A DNA stretch of 64,000 nucleotides from JANMDS01 sp031430575 (GTDB lineage: Bacteria > Pseudomonadota > Gammaproteobacteria > Burkholderiales > Casimicrobiaceae), in NCBI GenBank assembly GCA_031430575.1, contig JANPBT010000004.1:27842-91841 (forward strand). The letters run 5' to 3'. Positions 26,281-33,845 of this stretch are shown here, piece by piece. The position numbers and the translations under genes are program-made. The notes under the pieces were generated by a model that saw only the letters and a list, made by a program, of their open reading frames with translations, did not search any database and had not been told where the DNA came from. Position 1 is the first letter of the stretch. Each line of letters starts with the position of its first letter.

Positions 26281-26802
26281 ATGACTCAGCCAATGAAAAC
26301 GATCGCTTCGTGCCCAATGCTACGCTGGTTCGCGCCGCTTTGCGCGGTGGCTCTAGTCGCGCTGCAACTGCTTTGGGAGCATTTTCACGGCGGCGTGGGG
26401 AGCCACAACCTGCTCAATCGCGCCGATCTGCCTGCTATTTCAAATTGGTGGGGCTTGCTCACCGTGCCCGCGCTGGCATCGCTTACTGTGCAGCGGGCTG
26501 AAAAGCAGCAGCGGTCATTTTCAGAAGTGGTGCACGGGTTCGGTATCGCGCTCGTCGTCGGCCTCATCGTAGCCACACTTTTTCGCGCTAACTTGCACGA
26601 CATTATTCTCTACGTGCTCGGTGCAGCCATGCTTCTTAGTCTCGCGCTCCCTGCATATCGCATTGAGTGCGTGCTCGGCTTAGTCGTTGGCATGATGTTC
26701 GTGTTCGGCGGTGTGTTGCCCCTCATTCCTGCAATCCCGATTGTGCTGGTTTCGCTGTTGTTTCGCGCCGTGATTTGGCGCGGGATATCGAGGCGGCGGT
26801 GA
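26281..26802 (+). CDS. Integral membrane protein of unknown function
   Basis: About 173 residues with four to five hydrophobic helices and a conserved-looking HFHGGVGSHNLLNRADLPAISNWWG... segment between the first two (histidines and tryptophans may bind a ligand or metal). I do not recognise a function. The start at 26281 is chosen; the reading frame opens at 26236. The 3' end (LLFRAVIWRGISRRR) has a decayed relative at 28716-28827, and both are followed by a facing repeat pair. Confidence 0.6.
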   Translation: MTQPMKTIASCPMLRWFAPLCAVALVALQLLWEHFHGGVGSHNLLNRADLPAISNWWGLLTVPALASLTVQRAEKQQRSFSEVVHGFGIALVVGLIVATLFRANLHDIILYVLGAAMLLSLALPAYRIECVLGLVVGMMFVFGGVLPLIPAIPIVLVSLLFRAVIWRGISRRR

Positions 26803-26839
26803 GCTTTAATGAGTGCAGCGGCTGACCCATCTGTATGAA

Positions 26840-26911
26840 ATACCTGCGGCGCAGTTTGGGCATTATTTGGACGACATTTCCTTAAAACTGCCGTTTTTGC
26901 GCCGCAGGTTT
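26840..26911. repeat. Facing pair of dispersed repeats after the membrane protein gene
   Basis: ATACCTGCGGCGCAGTTT at 26840 faces TTTGCGCCGCAGGTTT at 26896-26911. Together with inner sequence the pair can form a hairpin in RNA and may end transcription of the membrane protein gene. Confidence 0.8.
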
Positions 26912-26991
26912 GCTCAGTTCCTAGTTTCCATTCGTCGATTGCTCGCAAACGTGTATTACGATGTTATGCAAATTGAGTTAAGGTCACATTT

Positions 26992-27210
26992 ATGCAAACC
27001 CCACTCGCCGTCCACCTTGCTGCCAACGAATTGCAATCGCTCGATTCCCTTTGTGCTGCCATGGGGAAAACACGTAGCGAAATAATCCGTGAATCGCTGC
27101 GGGAATTTCAGCTTCGGTAAGCGCTGCGCCTGAACCAATCCATGCTCGGTCCACTTGCCCGCCGCAAAGGCTGGCTCAGGGAACATGATGCGCTCGCTGA
27201 TATGTCGTGA
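26992..27210 (+). pseudogene. VapB-like antitoxin gene broken by a nonsense codon
   Basis: The frame starts at ATG 26992 and runs 42 codons (LAANELQSLDSLCAAMGKTR, a ribbon-helix-helix domain) to TAA at 27118-27120. The same frame continues open after the stop (LNQSMLGPLARRKGWLREHD) to TGA at 27208, which overlaps the toxin GTG. A CAA-to-TAA change would explain it. The remaining protein would bind DNA but lack the toxin-binding tail. Confidence 0.7.
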
Positions 27211-27569
27211 AGGTTTTTCTCGGTACCAACGTTTGGCTCTCCGCTACGATTATCTCTGGGTTGTCTGAACATATCGTTTTGCAATGCGCAGACCGTGGCT
27301 GGCTCTATACGAGTGATTTACTTCGCACCGAAGCGCATGAAGCGCTCGCCCGAAAATTTCTCGAAGTGGCAAGCGCCAGCGCAATGTTTGACGCAGCGTG
27401 GAAGGTTGCGCAACGCATTGAAGACTTGCCCACCCCCGCCAACGACGCAGACCCCCGGCTCGTAAAAGCCGCCGAGGAAGCCAAGATGGATTGGGTCATC
27501 ACCGGCGACAAGCGCGTGCTCGGCTGAAGCAAAAATATCCAACTACTCACATCGCCAGCCCGCGATTAG
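27207..27569 (+). pseudogene. PIN toxin gene, catalytic Asp lost and truncated
   Basis: The N-terminus reads MKVFLGTNVWLSA where active PIN toxins have LDTN: the first catalytic Asp is Gly (GGT for GAT). The frame stops at TGA 27525-27527 after ITGDKRVLG, and the same frame continues as SKNIQLLTSPARD before TAG at 27567, matching the usual end of PIN proteins. Both partners of this pair are therefore damaged. Confidence 0.7.
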
Positions 27570-27600
27570 CCGCACAGCGGAGTAATCAAGGCATTATTTC

Positions 27601-27697
27601 AGTTTGTCGTGTCGGGAAGATGTTCGTTACACCCGACACTTTTGCGCTCGATTACGCTTCGATAATTGCGGCTACGCAGGAAGGCTGGGCTTGCTAA
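27601..27697 (+). repeat. Remnant A of a duplicated gene fragment
   Basis: About 95 bases, roughly three-quarters identical to 28529-28625. Both can be read in one frame with a shared pattern, VCR-x-G-x-x-FVT-x-D-x-FALD-x-AS then IAATQ. I do not recognise the parent gene. A rearranged repeat copy follows at 27707-27737 (core, eight extra bases, then CGCAGGTAT). Confidence 0.55.
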
Positions 27698-27815
27698 AAA
27701 TGCGCGATTCTGCGCCGCAGAGGTCTCCCGCAGGTATTGCGTGAAAATTACGGTGGAAAGCCCAGTGTCTGTCATTTTCAATGAAGGTAAATCACTCGAC
27801 TCTAAAAAACACGGC

Positions 27816-28109
27816 TTATTGGTTAATTGCCTCCACAGCCGCCTTCGGATTGTTCGCCACGATTTTCACTAACACGCGGGCCGGCCCAGTCGGGTGCGTG
27901 CGGTGTTGCTCCCAATTTTGCAGCGTGTGCAGATTTACGCCAATCAACTTTGCGAACTGCGATTGACTAATGCTTGCTGCTTCCCGAATCGCGCGCACAT
28001 CCGGCTCAGCAACTTCGCTCAAGCGCGCACCACGCACCGCTTTGCCTGCGATGTGTCGCTTCATTTCTTTCACACCGGTGACGAGTTGTTCGAAATGTGC
28101 TTTACCCAA
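27816..28109 (-). CDS. HigA-like Xre antitoxin
   Basis: A 97-residue helix-turn-helix protein. The HTH is REAASISQSQFAKLIGVNLHT with the family follow-on LQNWEQHRTHPTGPARVLV. It lies after, and overlaps by eight bases, the toxin gene; toxin-first order is typical of HigBA. Confidence 0.85.
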   Translation of the reverse strand: MGKAHFEQLVTGVKEMKRHIAGKAVRGARLSEVAEPDVRAIREAASISQSQFAKLIGVNLHTLQNWEQHRTHPTGPARVLVKIVANNPKAAVEAINQ

Positions 28110-28425
28110 GATCCAGCTCCTTCATGAGTTTCGCTAGAGTTCGCACCTGGTCGGGCGTTAAGTCCTCGCGCTCGCATTTAGCGTAACCGTAAATTAAATA
28201 AATCCTATCGTCCACGTCCTGAAAATAGTGAATGACGCGCGCGCCTGCGCGCTTACCTCGACCTCGGGCGAGCCAACGAAGCTTTCGCAACCCACCACTA
28301 CCGCGAATCACGTCGCCAGACTTTGGCGACTGAATCAGCGCGCCTTGAAGTCGGCGAAATTCCTCGTCGTCCCAATGCGCATCACGGAAGACTACTAACG
28401 GGCTGAGTCCAACAAAGACCGTCAT
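28102..28425 (-). CDS. RelE/HigB-type toxin
   Basis: A 107-residue RelE-superfamily mRNA interferase-like protein, with FRRLQGALIQSPKSGDVIRG, then LRKLRW, GKRAGARVIHYF and LIYGYAKCEREDLT, all typical of HigB2 proteins. Should cut mRNA on the ribosome. Looks intact. Confidence 0.85.
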   Translation of the reverse strand: MTVFVGLSPLVVFRDAHWDDEEFRRLQGALIQSPKSGDVIRGSGGLRKLRWLARGRGKRAGARVIHYFQDVDDRIYLIYGYAKCEREDLTPDQVRTLAKLMKELDLG

Positions 28426-28528
28426 TTAGCTATACGCTACTAGCGCACTAGCACACGATAGTTTGGGTGCTCGGCCTCCATCCAATTTAAAGCGCGAGCA
28501 TGAGTACGGCTAGGAAAAAGTTGTTTGG

Positions 28529-28625
28529 GTTTGTCGCGGCGGGGAGAAGTTCGTTACATCTGACAAATTTGCCCTCGATTGCGCGTCGCTAATTGCTGCT
28601 ACGCAGGCATGCTGCGCTTTCTTGA
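28529..28625 (+). repeat. Remnant B of a duplicated gene fragment
   Basis: Relative of 27601-27697 (see that entry). Here the shared frame reads GGEKFVTSDKFALDCASLIA. Unknown parent gene. Confidence 0.55.
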
Positions 28626-28715
28626 AAAAGTAGCTCAGGGAAGCGCAGCGCGCCGGGGCAGTGGTAACGGATGGGGTGACGCGCGAGCGCGCAGTGGTCA
28701 AGTTCTTGGGCGCGG

Positions 28716-28827
28716 CTTGGCCTTCCCCGCACTACGCCGGCTCCCGCTCTTCCCCGCCGCGTCGGCTGTGTTGGGTTGACTTTTGTTTCGGGAAGTGGTG
28801 CGGCGCGGGATGTTGAAGCGGCGGTAG
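28716..28827 (+). pseudogene. Decayed 3' end of a membrane protein gene
   Basis: In frame it reads LPLFPAASAVLG, stop, LLFREVVRRGMLKRR, stop. This parallels LPLIPAIPIVLVSLLFRAVIWRGISRRR at the end of the intact gene at 26802. It has an internal TGA and no 5' part. Confidence 0.5.
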
Positions 28828-28843
28828 ATGCGTGCACTTGAAC

Positions 28844-28914
28844 TACCTGCGGCGCAGAATGGGTAATTTTTGGGAGGGCTCTTCAAAAAACTGGCGATTC
28901 TGCGCCGCGGGTAT
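28844..28914. repeat. Facing pair of dispersed repeats
   Basis: TACCTGCGGCGCAGAAT at 28844 faces ATTCTGCGCCGCGGGTAT at 28897-28914 (one mismatch in the core). Arms of about 17 bases. It follows the decayed membrane gene just as the pair at 26840 follows the intact one. Confidence 0.8.
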
Positions 28915-28960
28915 TGCATGTTTTACGCCGCGTGATGATCTCTCACGCGCGCCTCGCCGC

Positions 28961-29401
28961 TCATCGCATATGCGTGATGATGAGCGCGGCTACGATGAGG
29001 GCAACGAGGTAGTAGCCGCCGTTGATGGCGAAAAGTTTCCATGAGCGTTTTTCCCAGGCGGGGCCATTGAGCAAGATGGGAACCATGAAGCCGAGCCAGG
29101 AAAAGAACGCGGCGCTTAACGCTTGTGCGATGGGGGACATGCCTGGCAAGGCCGAGCCCCAGGTTTTGGGTGTCCACGCGGCGATGTTGTTGGAGAGCAC
29201 GAGCGCGATTAAGAAGCAGCCGATTACGTTGAAGATTAAGCCTTTGGCGAGCGCGCCGCCGGAGGCCGCGTAATCCGGTGGCAGGCCAAGCTCTTTATTC
29301 CAGACTTTGCCAAAAAGCGGGGTGTACCAAACGAAGCCTAAGAAAAAATTTGCTACGACGGCAATGAGCACCGCAATCATGTTGGGTTGGATATCAGGCA
29401 T
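28961..29401 (-). CDS. DUF1761 family membrane protein
   Basis: A 146-residue protein with four membrane helices; VVANFFLGFVWYTPLFGKVW and the final MVPILLNGPAWEKRSWKLFAIN are typical of DUF1761. Function unknown. AAGGAAAC gives a good ribosome site before the ATG. Confidence 0.8.
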   Translation of the reverse strand: MPDIQPNMIAVLIAVVANFFLGFVWYTPLFGKVWNKELGLPPDYAASGGALAKGLIFNVIGCFLIALVLSNNIAAWTPKTWGSALPGMSPIAQALSAAFFSWLGFMVPILLNGPAWEKRSWKLFAINGGYYLVALIVAALIITHMR

Positions 29402-29520
29402 GGTTGTTTCCTTTTCGTGTGGTGGAGTGGATAAAAACTAAAACACTGCATGAGATGCAATGATAAGCAAACATTTACTGCGGGTATAGTGCTTAAAACG
29501 GAAAATCATTTCTTACGTTA

Positions 29521-29581
29521 GGAAGGCGCAGTCAGGGTCAGAAGGCGCAATCAGAGAAAGCGCAGTCACGCAATCAGAGTC
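29521..29581 (+). repeat. Degenerate direct repeats left of the IS4-like element
   Basis: Variants of AGGCGCAGTCAGGGTCAGA recur about four times (AGGCGCAATCAGAG, GCGCAGTCAC, GCAATCAGAG). They resemble the GGGTCAGG tip of the insertion sequence and may come from repeated imperfect events there. Confidence 0.5.
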
Positions 29582-29602
29582 ACTGCAAAATCAGCATAAT
29601 CA

Positions 29603-31206
29603 GGGTCAGGTCTCAATACTGTTCGGTTAAATGATTTTGTGGCAAACCCAGGTTATCGGCAATGAGCGATGACAGGAGCGCACGATGGCACGGACCAAAG
29701 CGGTGTTGGGAGCGGGCGCGCGGTTGACTGACTATTTAAGCGCGAGCTTGTTTGCCCGCGTCTTCCCGGCATCCCTGATCGAAAAAATTCTTGATGAACA
29801 GGGGGTGAACTCGCAGCGAGAGCGCAAAGTCTCAGCGGTATCCGGGGTGTACTTCTGCATGGGTTTGAGCCTGTATCCCGAGGCGGCCGACGAGCACGTC
29901 TACAGCGCGCTATCGCAAGGGCTATCGTGGCTACGCACTGGCCAACCGAGCGGCCAGCCGGGGCCTGAGCTTGCCATTGCCAAATCCTCCATCAGCGAAA
30001 TGCGCACCAAACTTGGGTTCGCCCCGCTCCAAACGCTCATCGAGTGCGCCTGCGTACCGCTGGCCAAGCCAAAGACCAATCCCGATGGCTTTTATCGCGG
30101 TTTGCGCCTCATGGCCATCGACGGCAGCAATCTGGAAGTCGCCGATGAACCGGATAACATCAAAGCCTTTGGCTACCCAGGCAGCCGCACCGGACACGCA
30201 GGCTACCCGCAGGCGCAGTGCGCGCTATTGGTCGAATGCGCAAGCCACGCCATAGTTGCGGCCAATCTTGGGGCTTACCGCGCCAGCGAATGGACAATTT
30301 GTGAGCCTTTACTGCAACGGCTGGATGCGCATATGCTGTGTTTGGTAGACCGCGGGTTTAACGGCTACGGGCACTGGGCCGCTGCGCGCGCCACAGGGGG
30401 GCAACTGTTGTGGCGCTGCGCGAACAACCGCAAGCTGCCAGTGGACAAACCCCTTAGCGATGGCTCGTACTTGAGCACGCTCTACCCGTCGGACACGCAA
30501 TCGATCAAGCAACGCACGGCCAGCGATAGGGCAATTGTGGTGCGGGTCATTGAGTACGCGCTGCCGCACAGTCACCAACACAGCGCGAGTGCGCAGGCAG
30601 CAGCAGTAGCACCACCGCCTCGCTACCGCTTGCTCACCACGTTACTCGATTCAACAAAGTCCCCCGCGCTTGAGCTCGCTGCGCTATACCATCAGCGCTG
30701 GGAGGTCGAGGCGGTGTTTGATGAGTTGAAGGTGCATTTGCACCGAAGTAGACGGGTATTTCGTAGCAAAACCGCTGATTTGGTGCGCCAAGAGTTCTAC
30801 GGTTGGGTGCTTACCCACTATGCGGCGCGCTGGCTCATGCATGAAGCGGCAAGCGAAGCAAAGGCGGCGGATCGAGATTTGTCATTCACCGCCAATGTAG
30901 CGTTGTTGCGAATAGCCCAACCCCAATCTGGGGCCTTTCCCCCCAAAGCGCGGGTACGATCGAAGACGAAGGCGATGGTATAGACAATTTCTTCAAGCTG
31001 CGGGGCGCTTGCGCTGCGTGAAAAGTAGAGGGCTGCACAACCCACGAAGCTTGAAGCGACGCAATTCGCCCTACCCCAGCCATGATCGAACCGTCAAGCG
31101 CAACGTGATGAGCGATTTCACGCCAGCATTACTTCCGCCACTGTCTGTGCCGAAACGCAAAATCTATTCAAAACATCACTAACCGAACATTATTGAGACC
31201 TGACCC
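29603..31206 (+). mobile_element. IS4-family insertion sequence
   Basis: Left tip GGGTCAGGTCTCAATACTGT is repeated inverted at 31180-31206 with one mismatch (26 of 27 bases). A second right end at 31374-31400 matches the left tip over 27 of 27 bases, so the original element may have extended to about 31400. No target duplication was found. It carries one intact transposase gene. Confidence 0.75.
29685..30983 (+). CDS. IS4-family transposase
   Basis: A 432-residue DDE transposase: first Asp in MAIDGSN, second in LVDRGFNGYG, and the YREK signature in YHQRWEVEAVFDELK with the catalytic Glu. An IS4-type N-terminal domain (LSASLFARVFP) is present. All key residues are intact, so the element could still be active. 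Confidence 0.9.
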   Translation: MARTKAVLGAGARLTDYLSASLFARVFPASLIEKILDEQGVNSQRERKVSAVSGVYFCMGLSLYPEAADEHVYSALSQGLSWLRTGQPSGQPGPELAIAKSSISEMRTKLGFAPLQTLIECACVPLAKPKTNPDGFYRGLRLMAIDGSNLEVADEPDNIKAFGYPGSRTGHAGYPQAQCALLVECASHAIVAANLGAYRASEWTICEPLLQRLDAHMLCLVDRGFNGYGHWAAARATGGQLLWRCANNRKLPVDKPLSDGSYLSTLYPSDTQSIKQRTASDRAIVVRVIEYALPHSHQHSASAQAAAVAPPPRYRLLTTLLDSTKSPALELAALYHQRWEVEAVFDELKVHLHRSRRVFRSKTADLVRQEFYGWVLTHYAARWLMHEAASEAKAADRDLSFTANVALLRIAQPQSGAFPPKARVRSKTKAMV

Positions 31207-31213
31207 CAAACTT

Positions 31214-31249
31214 TTAATCGGAAAACTCTAAGCGTAGGGGACGGGACAT
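31214..31249 (-). pseudogene. 5' fragment of a REP-associated (Y1/IS200-like) transposase gene
   Basis: On the minus strand the sequence TATCATTCGGCT precedes ATG and encodes MSRPLRLEFSD then stop. Both leader and start are those of RAYT-type transposases, which begin MSRPLRIEFPG. The coding part is cut after about 11 codons where copy 1 of the IS right end begins. Confidence 0.6.
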
Positions 31250-31289
31250 AGCCGAATGATACAGAAGTAAAAGCTATAAAGCAAGACCT

Positions 31290-31336
31290 GACCCCAATTT
31301 TCCTGTGACCCCAATTTTCCTGACCCCAATTTTCCT
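31290..31336 (+). repeat. Three copies of a 15-base unit
   Basis: GACCCCAATTTTCCT at 31290-31304, 31307-31321 and 31322-31336. They fill the space between the RAYT fragment and the second IS right end. Confidence 0.85.
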
Positions 31337-31414
31337 GTCTGTGCCGAAACGCAAAATCTATTCAAAACATCACTAACCGAACAGTATTGAGACCTGACCC
31401 CAAACTTTTAGTAT

Positions 31415-31948
31415 CTACAGGGCTACGTTTTTGTAGGTCGCCCACATCGTACGATCGATCACCCGTCCGTCTTTGATGGCCGATTGGGGCATTTGACCTT
31501 CGCGCACAAATCCACATTTTTCCGCTACACGTTGAGACGCAATGTTCGAAGCAAAAACCCCTGCGTAGATGCGGGTAATTTCCGGTGCGTTCTCCCACAC
31601 CCACGGCACGACCGCAGCGAGCGCTTCACTCGCAATGCCACATCCCCAAAACGGTTCTCCAATCCACCAACCCGCCTCGGCATTGCAGCGCATCCACCCT
31701 GTATCCGGTCGTGCGCCGACCACGCCAACGACACGTTCTCCGAACACAATTCCCCACACGAATCCAAATTGCCCGCTATTGCCCTCATTCGCACACCAGT
31801 TTTCTGCGTGCTCCCGTGTGTACGGCTGCGGGAAGCCATCGAATAAATTTCGCGCAACGTTGAGGTTGTCCGCCAGCTCTCGAAAACCTGGCGCGTCAGC
31901 CAACGTCAGCGCACGCAACGTCAACCGTTGCGTGCGGCGCGTCGGCAC
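31415..31948 (-). CDS. GNAT acetyltransferase, RimJ/RimL type
   Basis: About 177 residues; TQRLTLRALTLADAPGF at the start, then WWIGEPFWGCGIASEALAAVV and NIASQRVAEKCGFVREG, the acetyl-CoA-binding core. Substrate unknown. The GTG at 31948 is preferred because it starts five bases after the lpdA stop with a GGTGAG before it; the frame is open to 31984 within lpdA. Last gene of the pyruvate dehydrogenase operon or read through from it. Confidence 0.75.
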   Translation of the reverse strand: MPTRRTQRLTLRALTLADAPGFRELADNLNVARNLFDGFPQPYTREHAENWCANEGNSGQFGFVWGIVFGERVVGVVGARPDTGWMRCNAEAGWWIGEPFWGCGIASEALAAVVPWVWENAPEITRIYAGVFASNIASQRVAEKCGFVREGQMPQSAIKDGRVIDRTMWATYKNVAL

Positions 31949-31953
31949 GCGGC

Positions 31954-33753
31954 TCACCGCTTCACCGGCGGCAAATCCGTGCAATGCCCATCTGCCGCTT
32001 CCGCTGCCAGCCCAATCGATTCACCCAACGTCGGATGCGGGTGAATCGTCTTCCCGATATCCACGCTATCCGCGCCCATTTCAATCGCGAGCGCGACTTC
32101 GCCGATGAAATCGCCGGCGTGGGTGCCTACGATGCCGCCGCCGATGATGTGGCCGCTGGCTTCGTCGAAAAGTAGTTTCGTGAAGCCTTCATCGCGGCCG
32201 TTGGCAATCGCGCGGCCGCTGGCGGCCCAGGGGAATAAGCCTTTTTTCACTTTCGTGCCCGCGGCTTTGGCTTGCTCTTCGGTGATGCCAACCCACGCCA
32301 CTTCGGGGTCGGTGTAGGCCACGCTTGGGATTACGCGCGCGTCGAAAAACGCCTTATGCCCGGCAGCATTCTCCGCGGCAACGTGCGCTTCGTGGACAGC
32401 CTTGTGCGCGAGCATGGGCTGGCCGACGATATCGCCAATAGCGTAGATGTGCGGCACGTTGGTGCGCATTTGATTATCTACATTAATAAAGCCACGATCC
32501 GTTACCGCTACGCCTGCTTTTTCCGCGGCGATTTTCTTACCGTTGGGCGAGCGGCCCACGGCTTGCAACACCATGTCGTAGCGTTTAGTCTCTGTGCCGC
32601 TCGGGCCTTCGAAGGTGACGTGAATGCCGTCTTTCTTGGCTTCCGCGCCCACCGTTTTCGTTTTCAACATGATGTTGTCGAAACGGTGTTTGTTCATCTT
32701 GTCCCAGACCTTCACCAAATCGCGGTCAGCGCCTTGCATGAGGCCATCTAACATTTCAACGACATCGAGCCGCGCGCCGAGGGTGGAATACACCGTGCCC
32801 ATTTCGAGCCCGATAATGCCGCCGCCGACGATGAGCATCTTCTCTGGCTTTGCATCCAGAAGCAGCGCGCCGGTGCTATCCACAATGCGCGGATCGTCGG
32901 GCAGAAACGGCAAACGCATGGCTTGCGAGCCTGCCGCGATGACGGCGGATTTGAATTGAATGGTTTTGGTTTCGCCCGTTTTTTCTTGGGCTTGGCCTTG
33001 CGTTAACTCCACTGTTACGTGGTGTGCGCCGACGAACGCGCCGTAGCCACGCACGACAGTAACCTTGCGCATTTTCGCCATGCCCGCGAGCCCGCCCGTG
33101 AGCTTGGCAATCACTTTTTCTTTGTGGGCTTTGAGTTTGGGCAACTCCACTTTCGGCGCGGCATACGTCACGCCCAAATCAGCGAAGTGCGTGACTTCAT
33201 CCATCACGGCGGCGACGTGCAATAGCGCTTTGGAAGGAATGCAGCCGACGTTTAAACACACACCACCCAGAGTAGCGTAACGCTCCACGAGCACGACGTT
33301 CAAACCCAAATCGGCTGCGCGGAAGGCGGCGGAATAACCGCCGGGGCCTGCGCCTAACACTAGAAGATCGCATTCGAGATCGGTTTTGCCGGCGTATTGG
33401 CTCCCTCCCCCTGGGGGGGAGGGTTGGGGAGAGGGTGATGGATTCGTGGCAGGCGTTGCAGCCGCTGACACCCTCTCCCCTAGCCCCTCCCCCCCGGGGG
33501 GAGGGGGACTAGAAGCAGCCGCTTCCAGGGTAAGGACGAGAGAACCCATACTCACTTTATCGCCCACTTTCAGTTTCATTTCTTTCACCACACCCCCGTG
33601 CGATGCAGGCACTTCAAGCGTGGCCTTATCGGATTCGAGCGTGACGAGTGATTGCTCTTTTTCCACCGTGTCGCCCACTTTGACGAGCACTTCAATCACG
33701 GGGATATCTTTGAAATCTCCAATGTCGGGGACTTTGACTTCTACTATTGCCAT
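31954..33753 (-). CDS. lpdA: Dihydrolipoyl dehydrogenase with N-terminal lipoyl domain
   Basis: A 599-residue protein. Residues 1-80 are a lipoyl domain (LVTLESDKATLEVPASHGG). A Pro/Gly/Ser-rich linker follows, then the flavoprotein with FAD motif GAGPGGYSAAFRAAD, the redox pair GGVCLNVGCIPSK and C-terminal HPHPTLGE. It is the E3 of the pyruvate dehydrogenase complex. The linker is encoded by a long GC-rich inverted repeat (33401-33508), which looks like an inserted palindromic element kept in frame. Confidence 0.92.
   Translation of the reverse strand: MAIVEVKVPDIGDFKDIPVIEVLVKVGDTVEKEQSLVTLESDKATLEVPASHGGVVKEMKLKVGDKVSMGSLVLTLEAAASSPPPPGGEGLGERVSAAATPATNPSPSPQPSPPGGGSQYAGKTDLECDLLVLGAGPGGYSAAFRAADLGLNVVLVERYATLGGVCLNVGCIPSKALLHVAAVMDEVTHFADLGVTYAAPKVELPKLKAHKEKVIAKLTGGLAGMAKMRKVTVVRGYGAFVGAHHVTVELTQGQAQEKTGETKTIQFKSAVIAAGSQAMRLPFLPDDPRIVDSTGALLLDAKPEKMLIVGGGIIGLEMGTVYSTLGARLDVVEMLDGLMQGADRDLVKVWDKMNKHRFDNIMLKTKTVGAEAKKDGIHVTFEGPSGTETKRYDMVLQAVGRSPNGKKIAAEKAGVAVTDRGFINVDNQMRTNVPHIYAIGDIVGQPMLAHKAVHEAHVAAENAAGHKAFFDARVIPSVAYTDPEVAWVGITEEQAKAAGTKVKKGLFPWAASGRAIANGRDEGFTKLLFDEASGHIIGGGIVGTHAGDFIGEVALAIEMGADSVDIGKTIHPHPTLGESIGLAAEAADGHCTDLPPVKR
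33401..33508. repeat. GC-rich inverted repeat inside the lpdA linker
   Basis: Arms of about 38 bases (33401-33438 and 33469-33508) carry CCCTCTCCCC-type and GGGGGGAGGG-type blocks. It encodes the Ser/Pro/Gly linker between the lipoyl and E3 domains. Similar G-run palindromes are scattered in many proteobacterial genomes, usually between genes. Confidence 0.75.
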
Positions 33754-33768
33754 GTTATGAATACTCCG

Positions 33769-33845
33769 TAGGATGCGGTTCTCCGCACCATCAATAGGCT
33801 CGATGCGCCACTGCGCGTCGCCGGTGCGTTATGAACGCACCCTAC
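33769..33845. repeat. REP-like hairpin element between aceF and lpdA
   Basis: Outer arms GTAGGATGCG (33769-33778) and CGCACCCTAC (33836-33845) match at nine of ten positions, and an inner hairpin GGTGCGTT-ATG-AACGCACC lies at 33823-33841. It overlaps the last bases of aceF and may set the relative amounts of E2 and E3 mRNA. Confidence 0.6.

Larger units (their letters stand above)
28426..28960. other. Remnant-filled stretch downstream of HigBA
   Basis: No intact gene. It holds remnant B (28529-28625), the decayed end of a membrane protein gene (28716-28827) and a facing repeat pair (28844-28914). The order mirrors the region around 26.7-27.7 kb, suggesting an old duplication or two successive insertions. 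Confidence 0.55.
30984..31414. other. Layered insertion-sequence debris
   Basis: No intact gene. It holds the right end of the IS, a second 78-base copy of that end (31141-31218 and 31336-31413, one difference in most of the length), the 5' fragment of a REP-associated transposase gene, and a 15-base triplication. Confidence 0.7.

Noticed and set aside
28589..28919. Several short minus-strand frames across the remnant region
   Set aside because: No homology pattern or ribosome sites; the plus-strand remnant explains the sequence.
33386..33760. Plus-strand frame rich in Gly/Pro across the lpdA start
   Set aside because: Antisense to the lipoyl domain and the inverted repeat; composition explains it.
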